Shown one piece after another: positions 12,372 to 57,158 of a stretch of DNA of 64,000 bases. The stretch spans positions 160,078,397-160,142,396 of the forward strand of contig NC_072790.1 in NCBI RefSeq assembly GCF_028583425.1, written 5' to 3'. The notes under the pieces were generated by a model, which saw only the letters and a list, made by a program, of their open reading frames with translations, was not told where the DNA came from and made no database searches. The translations under genes were made by a program, and so were the position numbers. The number at the start of each line of letters is the position of its first letter. Position 1 is the first letter of the stretch. The DNA comes from Eublepharis macularius (Eukaryota > Chordata > Lepidosauria > Squamata > Eublepharidae).

Positions 12372-12759
12372 AAATCCTGCTGACCTACAGTAGACCATCA
12401 CGGCTATCCACCTAAAACCCACTAAGGCATGCTTGAGAGACCTGACTTGTTGCAAAAGTGCAACCTTTGGGATGATTTGCAGAAACTGCAGAAATCTTGT
12501 AAGTTGGTTTTGCTCAACAGCCCATAGTATTTGTTTTTTAAGTGTCATCTTAAGAAGAATTACATCTGTCTAAACACATTAACTTCGGTGAACTTTGACT
12601 GGCGTAACTCTGCTTGGAATGGCACCCACAGACTTTGGGGGATGTGTTCAAAGAGTAAATCCGTTGATGGAATGACAGCTCACGGCCAAATCCTGCACAT
12701 GTTTACTGAGAAGTAAATCTCATTGACTTCAATGGAATTTACTCCCAGTTAAGTATGCA

Positions 12760-13260
12760 GAGGATTACAGTCGAGGACTGCCTTGCCATACGCTCTGTGC
12801 TCGGACTACGCTGGCCAGAAGCTGCCCAACTGCCTCGCATGAAGAAAAGGAGCTGTGTGCCTCTCGTTTTGATAATCTGCACCGCGAACCTTCCCGGCCT
12901 AAAACGGCAGCGGACGCTTTTCTGTCGGCATGCTGGAAGGGAAAGCGGGAGAAGGTTGGGGCCCCATCAACTGAGGCGCCGACCTGGCAGTCCCCGGCCT
13001 GCGCCTTCAGGGCACGAAGTGTGGCGTCCTACTCTACTAAGCTCAGCCCACAGATCGCTCTCCCTCACCTCCTCTTATCCGGACAATCTTGGTCCGAAGA
13101 CGCAAACGAGAGACAAGGACCCGTCGCGGAGCAACGAGCAAAACAACCGACTTCCCGAGTCGCAGGACGAGCTGTCGTACCCTGATGCCGTAAACGAGAA
13201 TGTCGTGCTTCAATGCTGTAGCACGCCTGCGCAGTGAGAGAACTTTGGCGGACGAGAGAA
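12760..13260 (-). promoter_or_regulatory. CpG-rich block, candidate DPY30 promoter and non-coding first exon
   Basis: This block is much richer in CG than its surroundings, lies just upstream of the DPY30 start codon and includes GCCTGCGCAGTG (about 13223-13234), an NRF1-like word common at housekeeping promoters. On the minus strand a good donor GAG|GTGAGG occurs at 13069/13068, so a leader exon of about 13240-13069 is plausible. The plus-strand open frame across it is taken as a by-product of base composition. Confidence 0.45.
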
Positions 13261-13389
13261 GCGAAGTAACCTGAGTTGAAAGAGAGGCGATAAGAATGTG
13301 GATTCATTAAAATAAATTTTGTAGGTCTTTCCGTGTATCTCAGTCGCCCCTCCTTATGAATGATTGTAGGTGCCAGTACCATTCCTGAG

Positions 13390-13515
13390 GAGTTGGCCGT
13401 GTTAGTCTGTAGTACCAAAATCAAAAAGAGTCCAGTAGCACCTTTAAGACTAACCAATTTTATTATAGCATAAGCTTTCGTCAGATGCCTGATCAAAACT
13501 GGGCAGATACAGAAG
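13390..13515 (+). repeat. AGTCCAGT-family repeat, copy 2 (half)
   Basis: Contains GAGTCCAGTAGCACCTTTAA followed by the AAGCTTTCGTCAGATGC end; only one arm is present. Confidence 0.55.
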
Positions 13516-13904
13516 AGGAGGGGGAAAGAGAGAGAAAAAAGGGAGGGGGCATAAATCACAAGAAGGCAGAATGCAATTCTGTCTCACTCTGCAGTTTCAG
13601 GACTATGCTTTTCCTAGTCCATCATGCCTTGGGTCTAATAGCAAAAAGGTGGCTTTCATGGCGTGGGGAATAACTGCAGCAAATTCTCAAAGTCTGAGCT
13701 TGTTTATTCGTTCTGTTTAATACTTCACCTTTCTCAGGATGGTTTGCCGTTACAATAAATAAGCAATATAAACAAACAAAGCTTAATATAAAAGAATAAA
13801 ATTCGGGGGGAAAGGAGTATTAAAAAAATTCATGGAAAGAAAAAGAATACTTGCGCTTAGATACTGCTCTTCTAGACAGATTAGGGCCCCACTTAAAGCA
13901 GTGA

Positions 13905-14060
13905 ACAAAGTATATTATTATCCCCACAGTACACCTGGGGAATGGGCTGAGAGGAGGAGCTTAACCAAAGCCACCTGCTGAGCTCATGGTTGTAGTGGGA
14001 TTCAAACCAGTAAAGTGCTGATCTGCAGTCCAGCTATTAAATCACTATGCTAAAACTATT
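13905..14060 (-). repeat. SINE fragment (tRNA-headed family)
   Basis: Diverged minus-strand fragment with TTATCCCCACA..GGGCTGAGAG and GGATTCAAACC, the same arrangement as the copy at 48884. Confidence 0.45.
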
Positions 14061-14084
14061 GGTTAGAGAAGTAAAATAGCAAAG

Positions 14085-14225
14085 AGTCCAGTAGCACGAT
14101 GGTTGTTGGGGGTTTTCCGGGCTGTAGCACCTTTAAGACTAACCAAATTTATTGTAGCACAAGCTTTTGAGAGCCGCAGCTCTCATCAGACGAAGAGAGC
14201 TGTGGCTCTTGAAAGCTTATGCTAA
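14085..14225 (+). repeat. AGTCCAGT-family repeat, copy 3, with short insertion
   Basis: The AGTCCAGTAGCAC end is split by about 33 bases (around 14097-14129), with the AGCAC repeated on both sides. It is followed by an inverted GAGAGCCGCAGCTCTC / GAGAGCTGTGGCTCTTG pair. Confidence 0.5.
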
Positions 14226-14317
14226 CTATTATATCCATAGATACATCAGATTCATCATGTATCTATGGCTACATCAGATGTATCCATAGATACATACACC
14301 CAGCAAATTTTCAAGGT

Positions 14318-14395
14318 AGAGGGGGAATCAAAGCTGGGTCGCTCAGGTCCTAGTCTGTCACTCTAGCCACTATACCACACTAGCTCTCTAAACTT
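14318..14395 (-). repeat. tRNA-headed SINE, head fragment
   Basis: Minus-strand piece of the tRNA-like head (CCACTATACCACACTAGCTC at its 5' end). No body or tail. Confidence 0.5.
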
Positions 14396-14654
14396 CAAGT
14401 TTCGACTGTCTAGTGCCTTTATGGGAATGTATGGGAATCATTCATACATTCATGTCTGTTGGGAATGTATGAATGCCACTTTGAGTTCCATGATAGAAGC
14501 TGGGATATAAATGTTAGAAGTAAATCAAATGTGTTACATTAATACCTATTTATAGGTATTTATATTTCACTAAGACTCAGGACGGAATCATTTAAGAAAC
14601 AAACCTTTATCAGTTTATGGCTGGGGAACTAGCCCTCTCTCTCATTCACTAAAA

Positions 14655-14882
14655 GTCATTATGGTGTTATTGGCTAGAGTGATAGACTAGGATCTGGGAG
14701 ACCCAGGTATGAATCCTTGCTCTCTGCCATGGAAACTTGCTGGATGACCTTAGGCCAGTCACACACTCTCAGCCTAACCTGCCTCATATGGTTGTTGTGA
14801 GGAAAAATGAAGGTAAGGAGAATGATGTAAGCTGCTTTGGGTCCCCATTGAGAAGTGGGGTATAAACGATGTAAATAAATAA
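14655..14882 (+). repeat. tRNA-headed SINE with L2-like tail
   Basis: The head resembles a tRNA with A-box-like GGCTAGAGTGATAGAC and B-box-like GGTATGAATCC. The tail GCTTTGGGTCCCCATTGAGA .. GGGGTATAAACGATGTAAAT resembles the L2 ends at 19370 and 54600. This is the commonest SINE in the window. Confidence 0.8.
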
Positions 14883-15479
14883 GAAACACAAACAAACAGT
14901 TTAATTTGCAGCGGCAGACAGCGGCTAGGTACCGTATTCGGCAACTGAGCCACCTCCAACAGCCATGGCATTCTGATGAGACCTCAGCCGACCGATGGAA
15001 AAAAAGAGAAATCCTCACTCCCGTGGTGTAATGCTGCTCAGCGCACATTCGTTTCTATACAAAGCTTTCTAGGGCAGGGGAAAGACTAGCTTAGTCTGTC
15101 TCACATCGTACACCATCACCAGTACCTGACCTCACCCGAAAGACTCATGGCGGAATTAGCCCTCTGCCTTACCCCTCCCCCCCCCTTGCCCCATAAGAAA
15201 GGTTCTCAGATTGATGTCTATAGGAAGCTAACAAAGCGACTAGCGCGTCGCGAACGTTTACGTCAAACTAAACCGCGTTAGTCTTTGGGCGCTGCTTCGA
15301 GCAACGTTCTGTCGTCTCGGCCACGCCCCCTATTGTCGCCTCACTCTGCGCAGGCGCCTGTTAACAATAGCCCCGCAAGCCTGGGAAGACCGGTTGCGTT
15401 GCTTCATATTCAGGAAGAGTCGCAGCGTAGATTCTCCGCGGGCGCTTGCGGGCTAAACGAAAGGGGCGTAGCCTCTGCC

Positions 15480-15542
15480 ATGGCCGGGCCGCGCGGCTGT
15501 TTGTTGTCAGTCGTTGGCAGCGGGTTATGGCGACAGCGGTGA
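15480..15542 (+). CDS. uORF 1 in the SPAST leader (20 codons)
   Basis: The ATG lies in the strong context GCCATGG at 15480. The frame MAGPRGCLLSVVGSGLWRQR ends in TGA at 15540-15542, touching the spastin ATG (TGAATG). A ribosome finishing this uORF terminates on top of the main start. No claim is made for a functional peptide; its likely role is to limit initiation at Met1. Confidence 0.55.
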   Translation: MAGPRGCLLSVVGSGLWRQR

Positions 15543-50952
<35,410 letters not shown>

Positions 50953-51033
50953 TGACTCCAAGATCCATCATTAAATTTAAGGAACTAGTGGTTAGCAGTG
51001 ATATTTCTGTGAAGTTTTTTGGTAATAAAATCT

Positions 51034-51228
51034 CTGATTTATTTATCTCATTTAAGTCCCAATGGGGACCCAAAGTGGCTTCTCTCATTTTATCCCTGTG
51101 AGGTAGATTAGGCTGTGTGTGTGTTACTGGGACGGGGTCACACAACAGACTTCCATAGCAGAGAAGGGATTTGAACCAGGGTCTCCCAGATCCTAGTCTG
51201 ACACTGTAACCATTACACTGCACTGACG
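51034..51228 (-). repeat. tRNA-headed SINE with L2-like tail
   Basis: Tail CCCAATGGGGACCCAAAGTG at low coordinates and head GTAACCATTACACTGCACTG at the high end. Confidence 0.75.
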
Positions 51229-51359
51229 TGTTTCGCCAGTAGTAGTATAGTTCAGGAAGCAGAGGTGTCTAGTGACATAGGGAGTCTTTCCTCCAACATT
51301 AAAAGATGCTTTCATTCATACATTACTTAGAAAAATCACTGGAGAACAGTGGTAGGGGA

Positions 51360-51860
51360 AACTGTCATCCAATCCCATTCTGGCTTTTCTGGACAAGGTA
51401 ATTAAGAAAGTGGTGGTGGAGCAACTCCAATTCTTCCTGAATGACACATCTTTCTTTGACCCATTTCAGTCTGTTTTCAGGTCTGGTTTCAGAATGGAGA
51501 CAGTGCTGATGACTTTAATTAACTCTGAATGTAGAGAAGTGTTTATTCATTAACTTCATTTATACCCTACCTTTCTCCCCAGTGGGAACCCAAAGAGGCT
51601 TACATCATTCTCCCCTCCATTTTATCCTCACAAAAACCCTATGAGGCACGTCTGGCTGAGAGTGAGTGACTAGCCCAAGGTCTCCCAACAAGAGTCCATG
51701 GCAAAGCAACAATTTGAACCTGGGTCTTCTAGATCCAACACTCTAACCACTATACTACACTGGCTCTTATTGTACTTCTTTGTTGCTTCTTGAATTTATC
51801 AACAGCCTTCGATCTGGTAGATTATACTGTCCTGCAAAGACATTTTGTTAGTAGAAGTAG
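51360..51860 (+). mobile_element. L2-clade LINE fragment interrupted by a SINE
   Basis: 51375-51525 reads like the L2 block FLDKVIKKVVVEQLQFFLND through FDPFQSVFRSGFRMET, just before motif A; 51785-51835 continues with LSTAFDLVDYTVL (motif A). The gap is filled by the SINE at 51543-51770. Confidence 0.65.
51543..51770 (-). repeat. tRNA-headed SINE inserted in an L2 fragment
   Basis: Minus-strand copy, TTTATACCCTACCTTTCTCC tail to CTCTAACCACTATACTACAC head, relatively intact. Confidence 0.8.
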
Positions 51861-51879
51861 GTGTTAAGGGGTGTGCTGT

Positions 51880-52990
51880 GTTGAAAATGTCAACCCAGTG
51901 TGCCACAGCAGTGAAAAAAAGGAGATCACAGTACAAAGCAAAGAATAAGAAATAACCACCATGATAATCTAACTACTACTATAATTTAATCAGTTCTCCT
52001 GTGAAATGCAACTATATCTATATACTCTTTGTGTAAATATACAAAATTGCCTTCTCATCATATACCTATTCAAAAGCTGCTAACATTAACCAATTGAGAT
52101 TCACAAAACTTGCACAAGATAAGCAGTATATAATGCACTTCAATAAACTGCTGCCTTCTGACCAAAACAACTCCCCCCAAACAGTCCGAGGGTTAGTGTT
52201 TGTCAGTTGCAGATGGCTGTTACACAATGGGTGACTGGCTAATTATAAATCCTGTTTCTACCAAGATCTTCATCAGGTGTGTAGCCATATACCAAAGTGA
52301 ATCTCATATGCTGTAACAGATTACATGCCAAAAACTCTAGTAAAATTGCTTACAAAATAACTTTTAAATATAATTGTAAAGCAATACTTAACATTGCACA
52401 TAAACAGCATACCATCAAAAACCCATTTTCATTGAGCCACCACATTCAAGCAGCCTGAATACCTGACCCAACAATATAAAACATGGTACGAAAACATTTA
52501 CAAGGTATAATTTGCCTAAGTTTTAAAATTTACCAGCAGAGTCAAGTTGTAACCAATTACAATAAAACTATTTACAAGATTGTAATGCAGAGGCATTCTT
52601 ATATAACACATTTCCAAAAACACTTTTAAACACAAATTCTCATTGAGCCTCCAAAATCAAGCGGCCTGGATAGCTAACCCAAAAATGCAAGGCATTATGA
52701 AGGAAGCCAATTGCATGCTATTCACTTGCTGTAGTTTTAAAGATACCTCATTTTCACAAACAGGATCCAACAGGTGTTGCTGTCTCCTACAGAAGCTCCA
52801 ACAACCAAAACAAATGATGGCACCTGTTTCAAGTCTTTAAAGGAAACACGAGAAATTCAAACAAAAATTTAACCCGTGGGGTACAACAGTATCCAATTTG
52901 TAAATCCAGTATGACTCTGGTTTCAATGGCTCCGTTTGCATGTCAATAGTACTATCTGTCTTAATAACATGTAAAACAGAATTCAGTAGC
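51880..52990 (-). mobile_element. Possible Penelope-like element remnant
   Basis: On the minus strand, about 52921-52866 encodes ESYWIYKLDTVVPHGLN, which fits the end of the GIY-YIG part of Penelope-like proteins (pattern YWI..L.T..P.GLN). Downstream on that strand, near 52278-52258, lies CCTGATGAAGATCTTGGTAG, a word type often seen in these elements. Two similar blocks offset by about 208 bases (near 52432 and 52642) suggest an internal direct repeat. The reverse transcriptase is missing, and the assignment rests on short motifs. Confidence 0.4.
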
Positions 52991-53025
52991 ATTGTAGTAG
53001 TAGTTAGATTATCACAGTGGTTATT

Positions 53026-53500
53026 TCTTGTTCATTTCCCCACAGCAGAGAAAAAGGCAAACTGTGCTGGGGATTATTAGAAAAGCAATTGAAAAAAAAA
53101 CAGCCAATATTCTTACACCCCTGTATAGGTCAGTGGTGCAGTCTCATTTGGAATAGTGCATGTAGTTTTGGTCACTTTAAATCAAAAAGGACATGGCAGA
53201 GCTGGAAAAAGTACAGAAGAGGGCAACCAAAATGGTTAGAGGTTTGGAGCAATTTTCCTATGAGGAAAGGCTGAAGAGTCTGGGACTCTGGAGTTTAGAA
53301 AAGAGATAACTAAAGGGGGATATGATAGAGGTTTATAAAATTATACAAATAGAGAGGATAAACAGAGAACTTTTTCTTCCTCCCCTCATACTAGAACTCG
53401 AGGGCATCCAGTGAAGCTGATGGTCAGTAGAATCAGACCACACAGAAGGGAATATTTCTTTACGCAAGTGGTACATGGAATTCACTACTAGAGGATGTAT
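53026..53500 (+). mobile_element. CR1 LINE fragment
   Basis: The frame reads [30 protein letters not shown] and [12 protein letters not shown]-like blocks, the post-RT region of CR1 ORF2, ending near RRPHRREYFFTQVVHG-like sequence. A few stops. Confidence 0.75.
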
Positions 53501-53511
53501 TTATGGCCATG

Positions 53512-54540
53512 GGGTGGGTTTGTGTGCCATCAAATCACTGCTGATTTATGGAGACCTCATGAATGAAAAACCTCCAAAATGTCCTAATGCTAACAAACTT
53601 TCTCAGATCTTGAAAACTGTAGGATGTAGCTTCCTTTATTGACTCAATATATCTCATTTTGGATCTTCCTTTTTCCTGCTGCTTTCGACTCCAGCATTAT
53701 TGACTTTTATACAGTGTCTTGTCTTCTCATGATGTGACCAAAGAATGATAGTTTCCATTTTGTCATGTTAGTTTCTAGGGAGTATTCAGGCTTGATTTGT
53801 AGGCTAGAACACACTTATTTGTCTTTTTGGCCGTCCATGGTATTGGTAAAACTCTTCTCCATCACCACATTTCAAATGAATCAATTTTCTTCCTGTCAGC
53901 TTTCTTCACTGTCCAGTTTTCACATCCATACATAGTAATGGGGAATAACATACTGTGGGTTACTTTGATTTTAAGGAACCTTAGGGATTTTTTTTTAGTT
54001 CCCTCATAGCTGATCTTCTCAGTCTCAGTCTTCTGATTTCTTTGTTGCAGTCTCCCTTTTGGTGGATGATTGAGCCAAGGAATAGAAAGTCATGAACAAT
54101 TTCAATTTCTTCACTGTCAACCTCAATTATGTGATTCCTCAGTAGTCATTACTTTTGTCTTCTTGATGTTAAGCTGTAATCCTGTCTTGGCACTTTCTCT
54201 TAAACTTCTTCAGTAGGCATTTCAAATCTTCACTATTTTCTGCTAGTAACATGGTGTCATCTGCATATCTCAAATTGTTAATGATCCTTTCACCAGTTTT
54301 TCACTCCACCTTCTTCCCAATATAATCCACCTTTACTTATATGTTCTGCATATAGGTTGAAAAGAAAAGGAGATAATATATATCCTTCTCTGACACCTTT
54401 GCCTATTGGAAACCATTCTATTCCCTCATATTCTGTCCTAACAGTAGCCTCTTGTCCAGAGTACAGGTTGCACATCAAAATAATCAGATACAGGTTGCAC
54501 ATCAAATACTCAGAGTACAGGTTGCACATCAAAATATTTA
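53512..54540 (-). mobile_element. BovB (RTE clade) LINE, 5'-truncated
   Basis: Same order as the copy at 8549-9590: CCATCAAATCAC tail at the low end, [12 protein letters not shown] of the reverse transcriptase near 54350. Frames broken. Its 5' edge has a threefold short tandem repeat and abuts the L2 tail. Confidence 0.8.
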
Positions 54541-57135
54541 TTTATTTATTTATTTATTTATTTATTCAATTTATATACCACCCATCCCCAGGGGCTCTGG
54601 GCGGTGAACAGTTAAAATCGATAAAAACAAAAACTAAAATCAGTATACAAATAATAAAACAAATTAACAAGGTGCAGTGGTGGGGAGAACCTTCCCCACC
54701 CCAAAGGTGGGAGGCCGACATGGCACCGCCCCCTTCAATCACCAAACGCCTGGCGGAACAGCTCTGTCTTACAGGCCTGGCGGAACGATAATATGTCCCG
54801 CTGGACCCGGGTTTCCATTGACAGAGTGTTCCACCAGGCTGGGGCCAGGACTGAAAAGGCCCTGGCCCTGGTTGAAGCGAGGCGGGCTTCCTTAGGGCCA
54901 GGGACCACAAGTAAGTATTTATTCGCTGATCGGAGCAATCTCCGGGGAACATACAGGGAGAGGCGGTCCCGAAGATATGCCAGTCCCAACCCACTCAGGG
55001 CTTTAAAGGTAAGAACCAACACTTTGAACCTGATTCGGAATTTAACCGGAAGCCAGTGCAGCTGGCGCAGGACAGGTGTGATGTGTGACTGGTAAGGTAT
55101 ACCAGTCAGGACCCGTGCCGCCGCATTCTGGACCAGTTGTAGTTTCCGGATCAGGCCCAGGGGTAGCCCAGCGTAGAGTGAGTTACAGTAATCTAGCCTG
55201 GAGGTGACCGTTGCATGGATCACTGTAGCCAGGTCCTGGGGCGTCAGGTAGGGGGCAAGTTGCCTGATCTGACGAAGATGGAAAAATGCAGACTTGGCAA
55301 CCGCCGTGACCTGGGCCTCCATCGATAGGGAGGCATCCAGAAGCACACCCAGACTCTTTACCACTGGCGAAGTTGCCAGTGGTGTCCCATCCAGGGCAGG
55401 GAGCTGGATCCCAACATCTGGCAGCCCCCGTCCCAGCTGCAGGACCTCCGTCTTCACTGGGTTCAATTTCAGCCTGCTCTGTTTCAACCATGCCGTCACA
55501 GCCTCCAAAGCTCTGGCCAGATTGTCTGGGGCCGTGTCTGGCCGGCCGACCATCAACAGAAAAAGTTGGGTGTCATCCGCGTATTGATGACAATCCAGCC
55601 CAAACCTCCGCACCAACTGGGCGAGGGGGCGCATATAGATGTTAAATAACATCGGGGAGAGTATCGCCCCTTGGGGAACCCCGCACACCAAAGGGTGACG
55701 GGGCGATAGATCTCCCCCGAGCGCCACCCTCTGTCCCCGACCCTGGAGAAAGGAGACCAGCCACTGTAAGACTGTCCCCCTAATCCCCATGTCGGCAAGG
55801 CGGCTGGCCAACAAATCATAGTCAACCGTGTCAAACGCTGCTGTGAGATCAAGTAACACAAGCAGCGCTGACCCGCCTCGATCCAGATGCCTGCGAAGGT
55901 CGTCTGTGAGGGCAACCAAGGCTGTCTCCATCCCATGGCCAGGACGGAAGCCAGACTGGAATGGGTCCAGGACTAGAGCATCATTCAGGAATTCCTGCAG
56001 TTGTACCGCCGCAGCCCGCTCAATCACCTTACCCAGGAACGGGAAGTTCGACACTGGGTGGTAACTGGACGGGTTGGTGGGGTCCAAAGATGTTTTTTTC
56101 AGGAGGGGCCGCACTACCGCCTCCTTTAACACTCCTGGAAAAACCCCAGAGCTCAGGGAGATGTTAACAATGGCCTCCAAATGGTCCCGTAGCCCCTCTG
56201 AGCTGGCCTTCACCAGCCAGGATGGGCAGGGGTCCAGAGGACAGGTGGTTGGCCTCATCCCCTGCAGGATCCTTTCAACATCGTCCTGAGAGAGCAGCCT
56301 GAAATGGTCTAATACGGACCCAGAAGACGGCCAAGGGGTCTCCAGTTCCCTTACTGTATCAACAGTGGGTGGCAGGCCACGGCGAAGGGACAAGATTTTA
56401 CCCGCAAAATAGCTCGCAAAAGCCTCGCAGCCAATAGTTGAATTAAGAATTTGGTGGTCTCCCTGAGAGAGGGAGACCAAGGACCGAACTGTTCGAAATA
56501 ACTGAGCTGGGCGTGAGCTAGCGGACGCAATGGAAGCAGCAAAGAAATCCCTCTTTGCTGCTTTCACTGCCACCTCATAGGCTTTCATAAATGTCCTATA
56601 AGATGTTCTTGCCTCTTTGTCGCGCCCCCGCCTCCACACTCGCTCTAGTTGTCTCAGAGACCGCTTCATCTGGCGAAGCTCCTCGGTAAACCAAGGAGCT
56701 ACCCGTTTGCGGGCTTGGAGAGGACGGCAGGGGGCAATAGCGTCGATGGCTTCGGAAAGACGGTCATGCCAATCATCCACCAGCTCATCTAACGTACTGC
56801 CAGGGGGCATCGGATCCCGCAGAGCCGCCTGGAAACCAATTGGATCCATAAGCCTCCGCGGGCGAGCGTAAATCCGCTCACCGCCCACCCGGGAAAGGAG
56901 TGGCATGCTCAGACGAGTCTTCAGAACAAAGTGATCTGACCATGGCACTGCATCATAGGCATCCAGGACCACCATCATCCCTGCCCCAAAAATCAAATCC
57001 AGCGTGTGACCTGCTTGATGTGTGGGAGCCGAAACAAACTGGAAGAGTCCTAGGGCCGCCATGGAGGACACCAGGTCAATGGCCTGCATAGAGGCATCGT
57101 CGTCAGCATGGATGTTGAAATCCCCAAGAATTGGA
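54541..57135 (-). mobile_element. L2-clade LINE, 5'-truncated, ORF intact and fused to L1
   Basis: The 3' end is an AAATAAAT repeat at 54541-54570 after GGTGGTATATAAATTGAATA. The ORF stays open for its whole remaining length. The 5' end joins L1 sequence near 57135 without a recognisable gap. An undamaged frame of this size implies a young copy. Confidence 0.88.
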
Positions 57136-57155
57136 ATTGTTTGTAATAGAAACAT
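54735..57155 (-). CDS. L2-type endonuclease/reverse transcriptase, 806 codons, chimeric N-terminus
   Basis: The first nine residues, MFLLQTIPI, come from L1 ORF2; from about residue 10 the protein is L2-type. It has the second half of an APE-type endonuclease (GDFNIHADDD, THQAGHTLDLIF, WSDHFVL), then reverse transcriptase with LDLTAAFDTVDYDLL (motif A), GVPQGAILSPMLFNIY (motif B) and YADDTQLFL (motif C), and the C-terminal LDYCNSLYAGLP and LQLVQNAAARVLTG blocks, ending near KTELFRQAF. The endonuclease N-terminus, with its first catalytic residues, is missing, so it could not cut a target by itself. There is no stop over 2.4 kb. A single TGA at 57161-57159 separates it from the upstream L1 frame. 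Confidence 0.85.
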   Translation of the reverse strand: MFLLQTIPILGDFNIHADDDASMQAIDLVSSMAALGLFQFVSAPTHQAGHTLDLIFGAGMMVVLDAYDAVPWSDHFVLKTRLSMPLLSRVGGERIYARPRRLMDPIGFQAALRDPMPPGSTLDELVDDWHDRLSEAIDAIAPCRPLQARKRVAPWFTEELRQMKRSLRQLERVWRRGRDKEARTSYRTFMKAYEVAVKAAKRDFFAASIASASSRPAQLFRTVRSLVSLSQGDHQILNSTIGCEAFASYFAGKILSLRRGLPPTVDTVRELETPWPSSGSVLDHFRLLSQDDVERILQGMRPTTCPLDPCPSWLVKASSEGLRDHLEAIVNISLSSGVFPGVLKEAVVRPLLKKTSLDPTNPSSYHPVSNFPFLGKVIERAAAVQLQEFLNDALVLDPFQSGFRPGHGMETALVALTDDLRRHLDRGGSALLVLLDLTAAFDTVDYDLLASRLADMGIRGTVLQWLVSFLQGRGQRVALGGDLSPRHPLVCGVPQGAILSPMLFNIYMRPLAQLVRRFGLDCHQYADDTQLFLLMVGRPDTAPDNLARALEAVTAWLKQSRLKLNPVKTEVLQLGRGLPDVGIQLPALDGTPLATSPVVKSLGVLLDASLSMEAQVTAVAKSAFFHLRQIRQLAPYLTPQDLATVIHATVTSRLDYCNSLYAGLPLGLIRKLQLVQNAAARVLTGIPYQSHITPVLRQLHWLPVKFRIRFKVLVLTFKALSGLGLAYLRDRLSLYVPRRLLRSANKYLLVVPGPKEARLASTRARAFSVLAPAWWNTLSMETRVQRDILSFRQACKTELFRQAFGD

Positions 57156-57158
57156 AAT

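Noticed and set aside
12755-13237. 160-codon plus-strand open frame in a CpG block
   Set aside because: No domain and no splice or homology support; stop codons are rare in such GC-rich DNA.
14219-14300. ATCCATAGATACAT repeats as a possible regulatory array
   Set aside because: Looks like a short imperfect tandem/inverted repeat next to a SINE fragment, with nothing to support function.
14655-14730. tRNA-like sequence
   Set aside because: It is the head of a SINE repeated at least eight times in the window, not a tRNA gene.
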